A program made the translations under genes and the position numbers. From assembly GCF_004349215.1 (NCBI RefSeq), contig NZ_SMKU01000018.1:1-54215 (forward strand): 54,215 nucleotides of DNA, in the 5' to 3' direction. The notes beneath the pieces are model-generated. The model searched no databases and was not told the DNA's origin. It was given only the letters and a program-made list of their open reading frames with translations. The DNA comes from Actinomadura rubrisoli. Lineage in GTDB: Bacteria > Actinomycetota > Actinomycetes > Streptosporangiales > Streptosporangiaceae. Shown here in pieces: positions 38,933-48,066 of this stretch; the stretch's first letter is position 1; each line of letters opens with the position of its first letter.

Positions 38933-41326
38933 TCACGAGCGCCGGGCCAGCCGGTGCCGCAGCACGAGCCAGGCGGCGCAGGCGTAGACGGCGGTCAGGG
39001 CGAGGAGGATTCCGAGTTCGGTGAGCATGAGACCGGTCCGGTGGTCCCAGAGGCCGTCCGCCGGGGCGGTGATGGACAGTTCGCGCATGTCGGTCGTCGC
39101 GGCGAGGGCGGCGGACGACCAGCGGGACGGCAGCAGCATGCTCACCGCCGACAGCGGGGACCGGCCGGACAGGTCCAGCAGGCCGCCGCCGAGCGCGACC
39201 TGGCAGATCGCGGTGGTGGTGGCCAGGCCGACGGCGCGTTCGAGGGTGGACGCGCTCGCCGAGATGAGCAGGCCGAGGGACATGGAGGCCAGCGCGGCGC
39301 CGGACAGGCACAGCGCCAGGTCGGTGTCCGGGCCCACCAGGAGGAACGCGTCGCCGGGCGGCCGGACGAGCCGGAACGCGGCGGCCGCGATCAGCGCCTG
39401 GAGGACGGCGAGGACGCCGAAGACCAGCGCCTTGGCCGCGATGACGGCGCCGGGCGACACCCCGGCGCGCTTCTCGCGGTGCAGGATCGGGAGCTGGGAC
39501 ACCACGTCGCTGTAGGTGATCGCCTGCCCGGCGAACACGCAGGCGGTGATGAGGATCGTGAGGGCCTGGACGCCCGGGGTGTTGTTCTCCTCGGCCCCGC
39601 CGCCGAGCCCGTCCGGGGACGCGCCGAGCGCGGCGAGCACGCCGCCGAGCGCCGGGACGCCCGGGAGCTGGGCGAGGGCCAGCGGGCCCCGGGCCCGCAG
39701 GAGCGCCAGCTCCCGCCCGGCCAGGACGCCGATCTGGTGGAGCACCCGGCGCCGGGGCGGCTCGGGGCGCAGGGACGGCGGCGGGTCCGCCCGCCGACGG
39801 GTGCCCGCGAGGGCGGCCGCCTCCCTGGGGACGGGGCCGTCGAGGAAGGACGCCGCCGCGGCCTCGGGCGTGCGGTGGGCGGTCAGCATGAGGTCGGCGT
39901 AGTCGTCCTCGCCGAGGGCGTCCAGGGCGGACGCGGTGTCCCCGAAGTAGAGGGGGCGGCCCTTGGAGCCGATGACCAGCGTCTTGCCCGCGCCGTCGAG
40001 CTGGTCGGTGGAGTGGGTGGCGACGGCGACGGTGCAGTCGTTGCCCGCGATGTCGCGCAGCAGGCGCATGACGGACCGGGTCCGGCCCGCGTCCAGGCCC
40101 GAGGTCGGCTCGTCCAGCATGAGCAGGCGCGGGCCGCCCAGGATCTCCACGCCGATCGAGACGCGCTTGCGCTCCCCGCCCGAGAGGGTGCGGATCCGCT
40201 CCCGCATGAGGTGGTCGATCTCCAGATGCCGCGCGATCTCCTGGATCCGCGCACCGCGCTCGGCCGGGGTGGTGCCGGGCGCGAGCCGCAGCCGGGCGGC
40301 CTGGTGGAGGACCTGCCCGACCGTCAGGCTGTCGTGCAGGTCGTCCCGCTGCGGGACGAACGCCACCATGTGCCGGATCTGCTCGGCCTCGGTGGCGAGG
40401 TCGAGCCCGGAGAACAGCAGGGTGCCCGCGGTGACCTCGACCTCCCCGAGCAGCGCGCTGAAGAGGGTGGACTTGCCGGCGCCGGACGGGCCGACGACGG
40501 CGAGGACCTCGCCGGAGCGCAGCACGGCCGACAGCTCCTGGAGCGCGGGCCTGCTGCCCGACCCGCGCGTCCGGTACGCGGCGCAGAGCCCGCTGATCAC
40601 GAGGGTCGCGCCGGTGGCCTGGCGCGTCTCGCGGAGCGCGCCGGGGCCGTCCAGGGTGAACGTGCTGTACCCGATCGTGAAGGAGTCGCCGGGGCGCAGC
40701 CGGGCCCACATGACCCGCCGCCCCCGGACGAAGGTGCCCGCGCCGCGCCCGGCGTCCCGGATCTCGAACTCGCCGTCCGGCCTGCGGTTCAGCGTCGCGT
40801 GCTCGGCGGCCACACCGAGGTCGGGGACGTCGATCCCGGCGCCGGGCCCGTTGCCGAGGACCGTCCTCGCGCCGATCGCGTGGGTGCGCGTGCCGGTCCC
40901 GTCCCGGCGGAGCGTGGACGGCACCCAGCCGACAGGCGGCGCAGGCTTCGGGGCGGGCGGTGTCGGCGGCTCTGCGGCGGGCGTCGGCGGCGCAGTCGGG
41001 CCCGGCGGCGCGGCGGCCGGGTCCGTGTGGCTGAGCGTCAGGTCGACGCTGGACGAGCCGAGCCGGAGGGTCACCTTCACGTCCCTGGTGGACCTGAGGT
41101 GGATCACCGCCTCGGCGCGCGGCTCCCCGTCGACCGTGGTCTCCTCGACGCCCGGGTCCGGGATCATCATCCAGTGGCCGATGTGGCGCAGCCGCGCGAC
41201 GGGCGCGGAGAGACCGGCGACGTCGACCCGCACGTCGCAGGACTCCGCGCCGCCGATCGAATGCTCGCGCGTCGGATCGAGCCTGGTCACGGCGCCGCGC
41301 ACCGTGACGTAGAGGGGTTCGGGCAT
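38933..41326 (-). CDS. FHA-domain ABC exporter, Rv1747-like
   Basis: Single-chain ABC half-transporter of 797 residues. One degenerate FHA-like segment spans about 1-100. A Pro-rich linker follows, then an FHA domain at about 150-235 (TVLGNGPGAGIDVPDLGV, EIRDAGRGAGTFVRG). The ATPase follows with Walker A GPSGAGKST, signature LSGGERKRVSIG and Walker B LLMLDEPTSGLD. An ABC2-type membrane domain with about six helices ends the protein. The layout matches mycobacterial Rv1747, whose FHA domains are docked by phosphorylated kinase partners. In the second FHA the usual Ser of the SxxH motif reads Ala (VAAEHATL), so phosphopeptide binding may be weakened. A kinase-like and a PP2C gene lie directly upstream. 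Confidence 0.92.
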   Translation of the reverse strand: MPEPLYVTVRGAVTRLDPTREHSIGGAESCDVRVDVAGLSAPVARLRHIGHWMMIPDPGVEETTVDGEPRAEAVIHLRSTRDVKVTLRLGSSSVDLTLSHTDPAAAPPGPTAPPTPAAEPPTPPAPKPAPPVGWVPSTLRRDGTGTRTHAIGARTVLGNGPGAGIDVPDLGVAAEHATLNRRPDGEFEIRDAGRGAGTFVRGRRVMWARLRPGDSFTIGYSTFTLDGPGALRETRQATGATLVISGLCAAYRTRGSGSRPALQELSAVLRSGEVLAVVGPSGAGKSTLFSALLGEVEVTAGTLLFSGLDLATEAEQIRHMVAFVPQRDDLHDSLTVGQVLHQAARLRLAPGTTPAERGARIQEIARHLEIDHLMRERIRTLSGGERKRVSIGVEILGGPRLLMLDEPTSGLDAGRTRSVMRLLRDIAGNDCTVAVATHSTDQLDGAGKTLVIGSKGRPLYFGDTASALDALGEDDYADLMLTAHRTPEAAAASFLDGPVPREAAALAGTRRRADPPPSLRPEPPRRRVLHQIGVLAGRELALLRARGPLALAQLPGVPALGGVLAALGASPDGLGGGAEENNTPGVQALTILITACVFAGQAITYSDVVSQLPILHREKRAGVSPGAVIAAKALVFGVLAVLQALIAAAAFRLVRPPGDAFLLVGPDTDLALCLSGAALASMSLGLLISASASTLERAVGLATTTAICQVALGGGLLDLSGRSPLSAVSMLLPSRWSSAALAATTDMRELSITAPADGLWDHRTGLMLTELGILLALTAVYACAAWLVLRHRLARRS

Positions 41327-41345
41327 CGACGGCCTCGCTTTCGGC

Positions 41346-42467
41346 TCAGCGGTTCAGGAAGGCGAGCACGGCCGCGATGAGCAGGACCACGAGGACGGCG
41401 ACGACGAGCCGCGCCGGGACCCCCTCGCCGGACGGCGCCGGAGCGGGGGACGGCGCACGCCGCGGCCGGGCGGTCGACGTGAGGTCGGCGCCCCCTCCGA
41501 GATCTTGCGCCCAGGGCTGGGCGGGGGCGGGCGGAACGGCCCCCTCCGGCAGCCACAGCCTGCGCATGCTCTCGTCGGTCTGGACGTAGAGGGCGTTCGG
41601 CGTGACCATCGCGGGCCACGCCGAAGCCTTGTCGCGCAGCAGCAGGCCCGCGCCCGGGACGTCGTGTCCGGCGCAGAGCCCCACGAGCGTGTCGAGCGTC
41701 CGCGTCTGCATCAGGGACCGGAGCCGGTCCGGGTCGGGCGCGGGGCACTCCAGGTTCTCCTGGAGGCACCGGACGACCATCCACGCGAACTTGTACAGGT
41801 CCGTCCGGACCCCGAACGGCTCCGGCGTCGGCGTCTTCCAGATCTCCGGGTCCTGCGGGAGGAGCGCGGGGCGGCCGGTGAGCGGGGCGCACGCGTCGCA
41901 GTCGATCAGCATCACGTCGGCGGTGTGGGCCTCGTAGGAGAACATGGCGTTGAGCGGCTGGAGGTCGCCGACCGCGTACCCGCGCTCGTGCAGCCACAGC
42001 ATCGTGCCGCAGAAGCGGGCGAGGACGGCCAGCTTCACCGGCGCCTCGTAGTAGCGCAGGCCGAGCTTGTCGGCCTGCGCCGCCGGGCGCGCCAGCGCCG
42101 ACAGGTGTCTCGGCCTGGGCCGGCTCGTCCCCTTGTGGACGATGACGTCGGTCATCGTGTCGGGGGCGGGCCGGATGAGCACGCCCTGGACGGCCTCGCC
42201 CTCCATCACCAAGGCCCGGGGCCAGGCACAGCGGACGTCCAGCTCGGCGCGGTCCGCGTCGCTGAGGTCCAGCCGCCACGCGACCATCGCGTCGAGGGGC
42301 TTCAGCGCGACCGACGCGCGGACGTCGGGCGTGTACGACTTGAACAGGTACGCCCCGCCGTCCGGCGCGATGCACTCGACCAGCTTCGTGGCCTGGCCGC
42401 CGCCCGGGACGGACGTGCCGGACAGCACAAGTTGGTCTATCTGAATGAATCGGGGCAGCGCGTCCAT
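41346..42467 (-). CDS. Protein-kinase-like protein with C-terminal membrane anchor
   Basis: Protein of 373 residues with a kinase-like core. The catalytic loop appears as GDLQPLNAMFS and the metal-binding segment as MLIDCDACAP, replacing HRDxKxxN and DFG. A Lys in AYLFKSYTPD may be the ATP-binding Lys. The glycine loop is not obvious, so activity is uncertain. A Pro/Ala-rich linker precedes one terminal helix (RLVVAVLVVLLIAAVLAFL), a tail anchor. ATG 42467 follows AAGGACGGG. It lies between PP2C and FHA-ABC genes, spacing 8 and 19 bases. This divergent kinase family accompanies vWA and PP2C proteins in TerY-P-type clusters (family knowledge). Confidence 0.85.
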   Translation of the reverse strand: MDALPRFIQIDQLVLSGTSVPGGGQATKLVECIAPDGGAYLFKSYTPDVRASVALKPLDAMVAWRLDLSDADRAELDVRCAWPRALVMEGEAVQGVLIRPAPDTMTDVIVHKGTSRPRPRHLSALARPAAQADKLGLRYYEAPVKLAVLARFCGTMLWLHERGYAVGDLQPLNAMFSYEAHTADVMLIDCDACAPLTGRPALLPQDPEIWKTPTPEPFGVRTDLYKFAWMVVRCLQENLECPAPDPDRLRSLMQTRTLDTLVGLCAGHDVPGAGLLLRDKASAWPAMVTPNALYVQTDESMRRLWLPEGAVPPAPAQPWAQDLGGGADLTSTARPRRAPSPAPAPSGEGVPARLVVAVLVVLLIAAVLAFLNR

Positions 42468-42475
42468 ACCCGTCC

Positions 42476-43690
42476 TTAAGCCTGGAAGTCCGAGATGTTT
42501 GGCCAGAGGGCCACGACGGTGCGGTCGTCGGTGAAGGTGGCGCGGCGGAAGTCGACGTCCCGGGCGAAGCCGAGCAGTTCGGGAGGCCGCCGCCACTCCT
42601 TCGCGAGTACCTGCGACAGCTCGCTGCCGTGCCCGAGGCCGTTGGCGAAGCCGTCGGTGGTGAGCAGGAGGACGTCCTCGGGTCCCCACGTGACGGACAC
42701 GGTGCGCAGATCGTCCAGCCCGGGTGGCAGCGCGGCGGTGACATCGTCGCGGACGGGTCCGCCGGACGCCCGGTCCGGCCCGAGCACCAGCGCCCACTCG
42801 CCGGTGCCGGTGCTCAGGCGCAGGACGGGCGAGTCGCCCACCCCCGCGCAGTGCACCGTGCAGCCCGGGGCGGGCTCGGCGGGGGCGATCAGCACGGCGA
42901 GGGTCGTGCGCGCCGGGCGCAGTCGAGCCTCGCGCAGCTTCTCCAGCGGACGGGTGTGGGCGGCGATGTCCACGGCCACCTCGGCGAAGATCGGATGCCA
43001 TTCGCGCGGGTCGAACCCGTCCCGTCCGGCGAGCCGCCGCGCGATGATGTTGACCGCCGCCGCCACGGCGGCCTGCGCGGCGACCTCGGCGTGCGCGGAG
43101 TTGCCCACGCCGTCCGCGACGGCCGCGATGACCCAGCGGCCGTCGTCCGAGGCGCCGACGAGGAAGGCGTCCTGGCGCGGCAGGCCCCGCTGCATGTGCC
43201 CGCTGCCACGGCAGCTCGCGGCCCGCACCGTCACGCGGCCCACGCCGCCGCCGTCCGCCTGGAGGCTGGAGCGGCCCGCCAGCACGGTGGTGGGCAGCAG
43301 CACCGACACGGTGCTGGGCCTGCGCTCGGTGTACCGGACGAACCGCGCGTCGGCCTTCTCCGGCTCGCGCCAGGCGGATCCCCGCTCGCGCTGCGGAGGC
43401 GGGATCTCGCGATTGCCTTGCCGGCGGCTCTCGTCCTCCTGGCGCTTGGGGCCGTTTTCCTGGCGCTTCCGGCGCTCCTGACGCTTCTGGAATGGCCGGG
43501 GCCTGCCGCGCGGCCCGTCCTGCGGCCTTTTCGGCGGTCCCTTGAGCGGCTTCTTCGGCGGCCTGCTCGGGCGGCGCGGCCCCGTCCCGGGCCCGGCGGA
43601 CGGCCCCGGCAGGGTCTTGACGAAATTCAGGAACGCGGCCAGAGCGAACATTCCGCTCATGAACGCCAAGATGAACTGTGCGAACCCCAC
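42476..43690 (-). CDS. PP2C-family protein phosphatase, membrane anchored
   Basis: Protein of 404 residues. One N-terminal membrane helix (FAQFILAFMSGMFALAAFL) is followed by a very basic, Pro/Gln/Arg-rich linker of about 90 residues. The PP2C catalytic domain has RQDAFLVG, AVADGVGNSAHAEVAAQ, VGDSPVLRL, LLLTTDGFANGL and DDRTVVALW, giving the metal-binding Asp set. It should remove phosphate from Ser/Thr on proteins phosphorylated by the kinase-like neighbour, at the inner membrane face. GTG 43690 follows GGGAG. It ends eight bases before the kinase-like gene. Confidence 0.92.
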   Translation of the reverse strand: MGFAQFILAFMSGMFALAAFLNFVKTLPGPSAGPGTGPRRPSRPPKKPLKGPPKRPQDGPRGRPRPFQKRQERRKRQENGPKRQEDESRRQGNREIPPPQRERGSAWREPEKADARFVRYTERRPSTVSVLLPTTVLAGRSSLQADGGGVGRVTVRAASCRGSGHMQRGLPRQDAFLVGASDDGRWVIAAVADGVGNSAHAEVAAQAAVAAAVNIIARRLAGRDGFDPREWHPIFAEVAVDIAAHTRPLEKLREARLRPARTTLAVLIAPAEPAPGCTVHCAGVGDSPVLRLSTGTGEWALVLGPDRASGGPVRDDVTAALPPGLDDLRTVSVTWGPEDVLLLTTDGFANGLGHGSELSQVLAKEWRRPPELLGFARDVDFRRATFTDDRTVVALWPNISDFQA

Positions 43691-43714
43691 CCTGATCTCC
43701 CGTTCCCCCGGCCG

Positions 43715-44437
43715 TCAGCCGTTCGAGGGCCCGCAGGCCCAGTCCATGCCCTCGGGGACGCGGATCGACAGCTCCCCTTTGGAGACGGACGAGGAGATGC
43801 TGATGAACAGCGTCTCCATGAGCGCGTCGAGGACCCGGCTGACGTCCATCGACCCGGCGGCGATGAAGGCCAGCCGCCGCTTGCCCTGCTCGGTCGCCAC
43901 CTTGCACAGCACCCGCCGCTGCGCCTGCCCGAACCCGAAGGCCACCAACTGCGGCCGGTACGCGAAGTCGGGGGCCACGAGCCGGTCGCGGGGCGGCAGC
44001 CAGGCGCTCTCGGGCTGGTTCGCCCTGCCGACGTACGGGATGCCGTCGGTGAGGAAGAACACGGCGGGCTGCTTCAGGTCGTAGGCGGAGGACAGGCGCT
44101 CGCAGTCCTCCTCGATGCGGTGGCGCAGCAGCGTGAAGACACTCGCGTAGTCGGTCTGGTCGCCCTTGTCGAACGCCTTCAGGTCGTAGACGTCGCGCGG
44201 ACGGCTCAGCGGCAGCAGGACCTCCGCCGTGCTCGAAAAGGCGATCACGCTGACGAGCGCGGCGTCACTGATCATCTGCTCGGTCTGGACCCGGAACAGC
44301 AGTTCGGGCACCGCGTCGGAGAGCACTTCGAGCGGAATGCGTGCGGAGTTGTGGAATCGTGGATCCCACATGGTCTGCGACACGTCGCATACCACGTAGA
44401 AGGGGAAGGCGCGTTCACGGCCGCCGAAATCCAGCAC
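43715..44437 (-). CDS. vWA-domain protein (TerY-like)
   Basis: Cytoplasmic protein of 240 residues, essentially one von Willebrand A domain. The MIDAS motif is FYVVCDVSQTMWD (DxSxxM form); the later metal residues lie near GDQTDYASVF and FFLTDGIPYVG. Length and motif fit TerY-type proteins. GTG 44437 follows AGAGG. It stands 24 bases upstream of the PP2C gene. In known TerY-P sets, vWA, PP2C and kinase-like proteins act together in phosphorelay-type conflict or stress signalling (family knowledge). Here the output may be the FHA-ABC exporter (inference). Confidence 0.9.
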   Translation of the reverse strand: MLDFGGRERAFPFYVVCDVSQTMWDPRFHNSARIPLEVLSDAVPELLFRVQTEQMISDAALVSVIAFSSTAEVLLPLSRPRDVYDLKAFDKGDQTDYASVFTLLRHRIEEDCERLSSAYDLKQPAVFFLTDGIPYVGRANQPESAWLPPRDRLVAPDFAYRPQLVAFGFGQAQRRVLCKVATEQGKRRLAFIAAGSMDVSRVLDALMETLFISISSSVSKGELSIRVPEGMDWACGPSNG

Positions 44438-44481
44438 CCTTTGTTCCTCTCGGGCTTCGGACCCCGCATATCGATGGCGCG

Positions 44482-45009
44482 TCAGCAGACGTGCGGGTTC
44501 TTCGGGCTGGTGACGACCGGTTGGCGGTCCGGTTGCCGCAGATGCGCGAGCACCAGGTCGCGAAGAAGGCGATAGGCGAAGTCGTCGGTACAGGAAGCGG
44601 GAGCTTTTTGTACGTTCGCGAGCGCGTGCGCCGCCTGGCCCCAGGCGCCGGCCTGGTTCCGGGTGACCGCGAGGCATGCCTGGGCGAGCCCTCCGTAGAC
44701 GACCTGCCCGGGGGCGTCGCCCTTGACGGTCAGGCTGGGCATGGCCTCGCAGTCGCGGCTGTTGACCACATCCAGCCACTGCTGGTTCGGGCGGCCTTGC
44801 GCCGGATCGCCCGGCGGGTCGGCGGCGACGGTCGCCCACGCCACGGTCTCCGGTGAGGCCGCCCCCGGCTCCGGAGCCGGAGGGACGGTGGTCCCGGCCT
44901 CGGCTTTGGGGGACTCTTCCCAGGCCACCGCCATGATCCCGCAGAGCGCCGCCAGACAGCAGAAGATCAATGCCGCGAGGGCGTTCGATGGTCTGCGAGA
45001 AAGGTCCAT
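44482..45009 (-). CDS. Membrane-anchored hypothetical protein
   Basis: Protein of 175 residues with an N-terminal hydrophobic anchor (LAALIFCCLAALCGIMAVAW) and an extracytoplasmic, Pro-rich stalk. A mostly helical domain follows, with Cys residues in SRDCEAM, AQACLAV, PASCTDD and the final NPHVC. First gene of the vWA/PP2C/kinase/FHA-ABC run. The four Cys may form two disulfides outside the cell, so it could be the sensor of the set (inference). No family is recognised. Confidence 0.8.
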   Translation of the reverse strand: MDLSRRPSNALAALIFCCLAALCGIMAVAWEESPKAEAGTTVPPAPEPGAASPETVAWATVAADPPGDPAQGRPNQQWLDVVNSRDCEAMPSLTVKGDAPGQVVYGGLAQACLAVTRNQAGAWGQAAHALANVQKAPASCTDDFAYRLLRDLVLAHLRQPDRQPVVTSPKNPHVC

Positions 45010-45272
45010 TAACCGCTCCGTCCGGCGCCGTGCTCATCGTCCCCGTGTGTCCGGGCGGATGTGCGTTCCATCAATTATGGAGCAGTGCTTCTGACGATGT
45101 GAAGGCGATCGGGGCGGCCGAGCGAGTAATACTGCACAGTAGACGATGATTCCGGGGAAACCCGGACGGGGAAACACGGGGGGACGATCATATTGGTCGT
45201 CTGCCGGGGGCCTTTAGTTGTCGTCCTGGCCGCATCAGGACGCACCCTTTTTCACGCGCCGGGCCGAGGCGA
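45010..45272. promoter_or_regulatory. Intergenic region upstream of the phosphosignalling operon
   Basis: This 263-base gap must hold the promoter for the minus-strand operon beginning at 45009. A TAATTG-like -10 lies near 45072-45077 on the minus strand, with no good -35. A small dyad TACTG-CA-CAGTA lies at 45130-45141. No gene is seen. Confidence 0.3.
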
Positions 45273-46097
45273 TCAGTCGCGCATGACCTTCTCGATCATT
45301 TCGCGGCTCGGGCCGGGGGAGAGGGCGACCTCCTCGATGCGCTCCCAGGTGCGGGTCAGATCGCAGCGGGCCAGGTCGATGCCGAGCGCGGTGTGCACGA
45401 CCGAGATCCGGTCGTCCATGGCCGGGAACTCCAGCACGTCGAAGGAGCCGTGCAGGCCGGCGTGCGCCCCGACGCCGGCGGGGACGACGCGGACGGTCGT
45501 GTGCCCGTCCTCGGACAGGCCGAGCAGGTGGTCGCACTGGCCGCGCCTGATCTCGGGCGGCCCGCCCGTCAGCGCGGACTCGCAGACGATCACGTCGAGG
45601 ACGCGCGGGACCCCGCCGGGGCGGTGCCGCTGCCGGCTGGCGAGCAGGTCCCACTCCTCGTCGGCGTCCACCTGCGGCACGTGGTGCTCGAAGCCGATGC
45701 GGGCATAGGGCTCCGAGCGCACCAGCTCCGGCACCACGGCGATGCCGTAGGTGTGGATGACCGTCGCCTCGGATTCCAGCGTGTACAGGTCGCGGACGAG
45801 CGCCTTCAGCCGTCCGGCGTGCGCGGCGAGCCAGGGCGGCCCGGACGGGCGGGACGCCAGGTCGATCACGGCGGTGCGCATCCGGTGCGGCGGCACGCCG
45901 TAGAAGTCCAGGACCTCGCGGGCGCGGTCGGGCGTGAGCCGCTCGAAGCCCGTCTCCACGCGGATCAGCCAGTTGGCGTCGCAGCACAGTTGCACGGCCG
46001 CCTCGTCGTAGGACAGTTCGAGCGTCTCGCGGATCTGCCGGAGCAGCAGACCGAGCCTTCGGGCGTTGATGTTGGGAGCGCGATAGTCGACCGGCAT
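45273..46097 (-). CDS. XRE-family regulator, Scr1/DUF5753 type
   Basis: Regulator of 274 residues. An N-terminal helix-turn-helix (LGLLLRQIRETLELSYDEAA and LIRVETGFERLTPDRARE) is followed by a DUF5753 domain, with PELVRSEPYARIGF and an RVVPAGVGAHAGLHGSFDVL strand region. In actinomycetes such proteins usually pair with a small DUF397 protein; none is found in the adjacent sequence here. ATG 46097 follows AGAGG. It is divergent from the carboxylesterase. Confidence 0.92.
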   Translation of the reverse strand: MPVDYRAPNINARRLGLLLRQIRETLELSYDEAAVQLCCDANWLIRVETGFERLTPDRAREVLDFYGVPPHRMRTAVIDLASRPSGPPWLAAHAGRLKALVRDLYTLESEATVIHTYGIAVVPELVRSEPYARIGFEHHVPQVDADEEWDLLASRQRHRPGGVPRVLDVIVCESALTGGPPEIRRGQCDHLLGLSEDGHTTVRVVPAGVGAHAGLHGSFDVLEFPAMDDRISVVHTALGIDLARCDLTRTWERIEEVALSPGPSREMIEKVMRD

Positions 46098-46353
46098 ACC
46101 TCTATGGTGCGCTACGACGATGCGGTGTGCAGCGAATCGGTGACACTGAGTCAGTGGATCTCCCGCCGGGCGACCGTCCGGTCTCGGGAGCGGCCGCTGA
46201 CCGCCTTCGGCGGGCGCCCGTTTGGCGACTGGGTGTCGCCGGTTGGCGACCTGTTGGTGCCGCTCTCCGCATCGGGCGCGGGTGTCCTGCCCGGAGGCGG
46301 CCATGGCGGCTTACCTTCGAGCCCCTGTTGTCGGCCTGTGAAGGACGTTCAGC

Positions 46354-47982
46354 ATGAAAGCGAAGAGAAGACGGTTCGTGGTCGGTTCGGTCGTGTCGCT
46401 CGGCGCCGCGATGGCGTTCGCGGTGCCCTCCGCCGCGGGCGGGGCCGTCCTGAAAGCGGCTCCGGCGTGCACGGACGGGACGACCGTGCAGACGGACCGA
46501 GGACCGGTGTGCGGCACGATCGCCGGCGGCGTCAAGACGTGGCTCGGCGTCCCGTACGCGGCGCCGCCCGTCGGCGCGCGGCGCTGGGCGCCGCCCGAGC
46601 CGGCCGCGCAGTGGACCGCCCCGATCCAGGCGACGGAGCGGGGCAACCCCTGCCCGCAGCCGCAGGGGCTCGGACCCGGCTCGACCAACGAGGACTGCCT
46701 GAAGGTCCACATCGTGGCGCCGGAGAAGTCCGACAAGCCGCTGCCGGTGATGGTGGAGCTGCACGGCGGCGGGTTCAGGCTGGGCGGCCCGTCCGATGGG
46801 ACGCACCTGGTCAAGAACGGCGGCGTCCTGCACGTCGGGGTCGGCTACCGGCTCGGGATCATCGGCTTCCTGGCGCACCAGGCGTTCGGGAAGAACGCCG
46901 GGAACTACGCGATCCAGGACCAGCAGGCCGCCCTGCGCTGGGTCCAGAAGAACATCGCGCGCTTCGGCGGCGATCCGAACAACGTGACCATCTTCGGAGC
47001 GTCCGCGGGCGGGTCGAGCGTGTGCGCCCACACCGCGTCGCCTACGGCCAAGGGGCTGTTCCACAGGGGCATCGCGCAGAGCGGCGAGTACAACTCGCTG
47101 CGGGGCGTCGACACCCAGTGGCAGCCGCAGGACTGCAAGGCCGTGCTGCCCACCGAGGAGCAGGCCAGTGCCGCGGGCGCGCGCTTCGCGTCCGCCCTGG
47201 GCTGTAAGGACGCCGCCGACGCGGCGGCATGCCTGCGCGCCGTCCCGGTGCAGAAGCTCCTGGAGCAGGCCGGTAACGGGATCGGGCCCGACAGGGGCAC
47301 GCAGGGACCGGTCGTGGACGGCAAGGTGCTGCCCATGTCGCCCGGCCAGGCGTTCGCCGCAGGGAAGGTCAACGACGTCGCGCTGATGCACGGTGTCGAC
47401 CGGGACGAGACCCAGCTCAGGGCCGCCAACACCGCCGCGGAGTACGAGGCGTTCGTGCGGGAGCAGTACGGGACGCTCGCCCCCGAGGTCTTCAAGCGCT
47501 ACCCGCTCGCCCGGTACCCCGACCCGTCGGCGTTCATCGCCTACCGCACGATCGTCGCGGACTCCAACTCCGTCTGCCCGGCCCTGCTCAACGACGAGCG
47601 GCTCGCCCGCCGCATCCCGGTGTTCGCGTACCAGACCGACAACGCGGACGCGCCGCCGATGTTCTTCCTGGACAAGACGAAGCCGAACGGCTCGTACCAC
47701 ATCAGCGAGAGCCCGTTCCTGTCGCCGTTCCCCAACTCCCCGGAGCTGACCGCCAACCAGAAGGCGTTCGGCGTGCAGCTGACCGCCCAGTGGACGGGGT
47801 TCGCGCGCACCGGGAACCCGACCGTGGACGGCACGCCGTACTGGCCGCGGTTCACCCCGACCGACCCCGACGTGATGTCGCTCGTCCCGGCCGGCGACAG
47901 TCAGCTGACCAGGGAGATCTCCAGGCAGCACCACTGCGCCTTCTGGAACGAGCACACCCCGTTCCATCGCGGACGCTCCTGA
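46354..47982 (+). CDS. Secreted type B carboxylesterase
   Basis: Exported esterase of 542 residues. The signal peptide (RRFVVGSVVSLGAAMAFAVP) is followed by a complete type B fold: oxyanion HGGGF (137-141), nucleophile Ser217 in GASAGGSS, acidic-region motif GVDRDETQLRA, and a late His in SRQHHCAFWN. Disulfide Cys are placed as in the family. It should hydrolyse esters or lactones outside the cell. It stands alone, divergent from the DUF5753 regulator, which may control it (inference). Confidence 0.93.
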   Translation: MKAKRRRFVVGSVVSLGAAMAFAVPSAAGGAVLKAAPACTDGTTVQTDRGPVCGTIAGGVKTWLGVPYAAPPVGARRWAPPEPAAQWTAPIQATERGNPCPQPQGLGPGSTNEDCLKVHIVAPEKSDKPLPVMVELHGGGFRLGGPSDGTHLVKNGGVLHVGVGYRLGIIGFLAHQAFGKNAGNYAIQDQQAALRWVQKNIARFGGDPNNVTIFGASAGGSSVCAHTASPTAKGLFHRGIAQSGEYNSLRGVDTQWQPQDCKAVLPTEEQASAAGARFASALGCKDAADAAACLRAVPVQKLLEQAGNGIGPDRGTQGPVVDGKVLPMSPGQAFAAGKVNDVALMHGVDRDETQLRAANTAAEYEAFVREQYGTLAPEVFKRYPLARYPDPSAFIAYRTIVADSNSVCPALLNDERLARRIPVFAYQTDNADAPPMFFLDKTKPNGSYHISESPFLSPFPNSPELTANQKAFGVQLTAQWTGFARTGNPTVDGTPYWPRFTPTDPDVMSLVPAGDSQLTREISRQHHCAFWNEHTPFHRGRS

Positions 47983-48066
47983 ATTGTCGTCCAATGTCGC
48001 CCTATTTGCCCTACCTGCCAGATGTCGTATCAACCTCTTGATCGCCGGTGAACTCATGGATTCCAT

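Noticed and set aside
45130..45141. TACTG-CA-CAGTA dyad as an operator
   Set aside because: Arms of five bases are too short to stand out, and it is far from the likely promoter.
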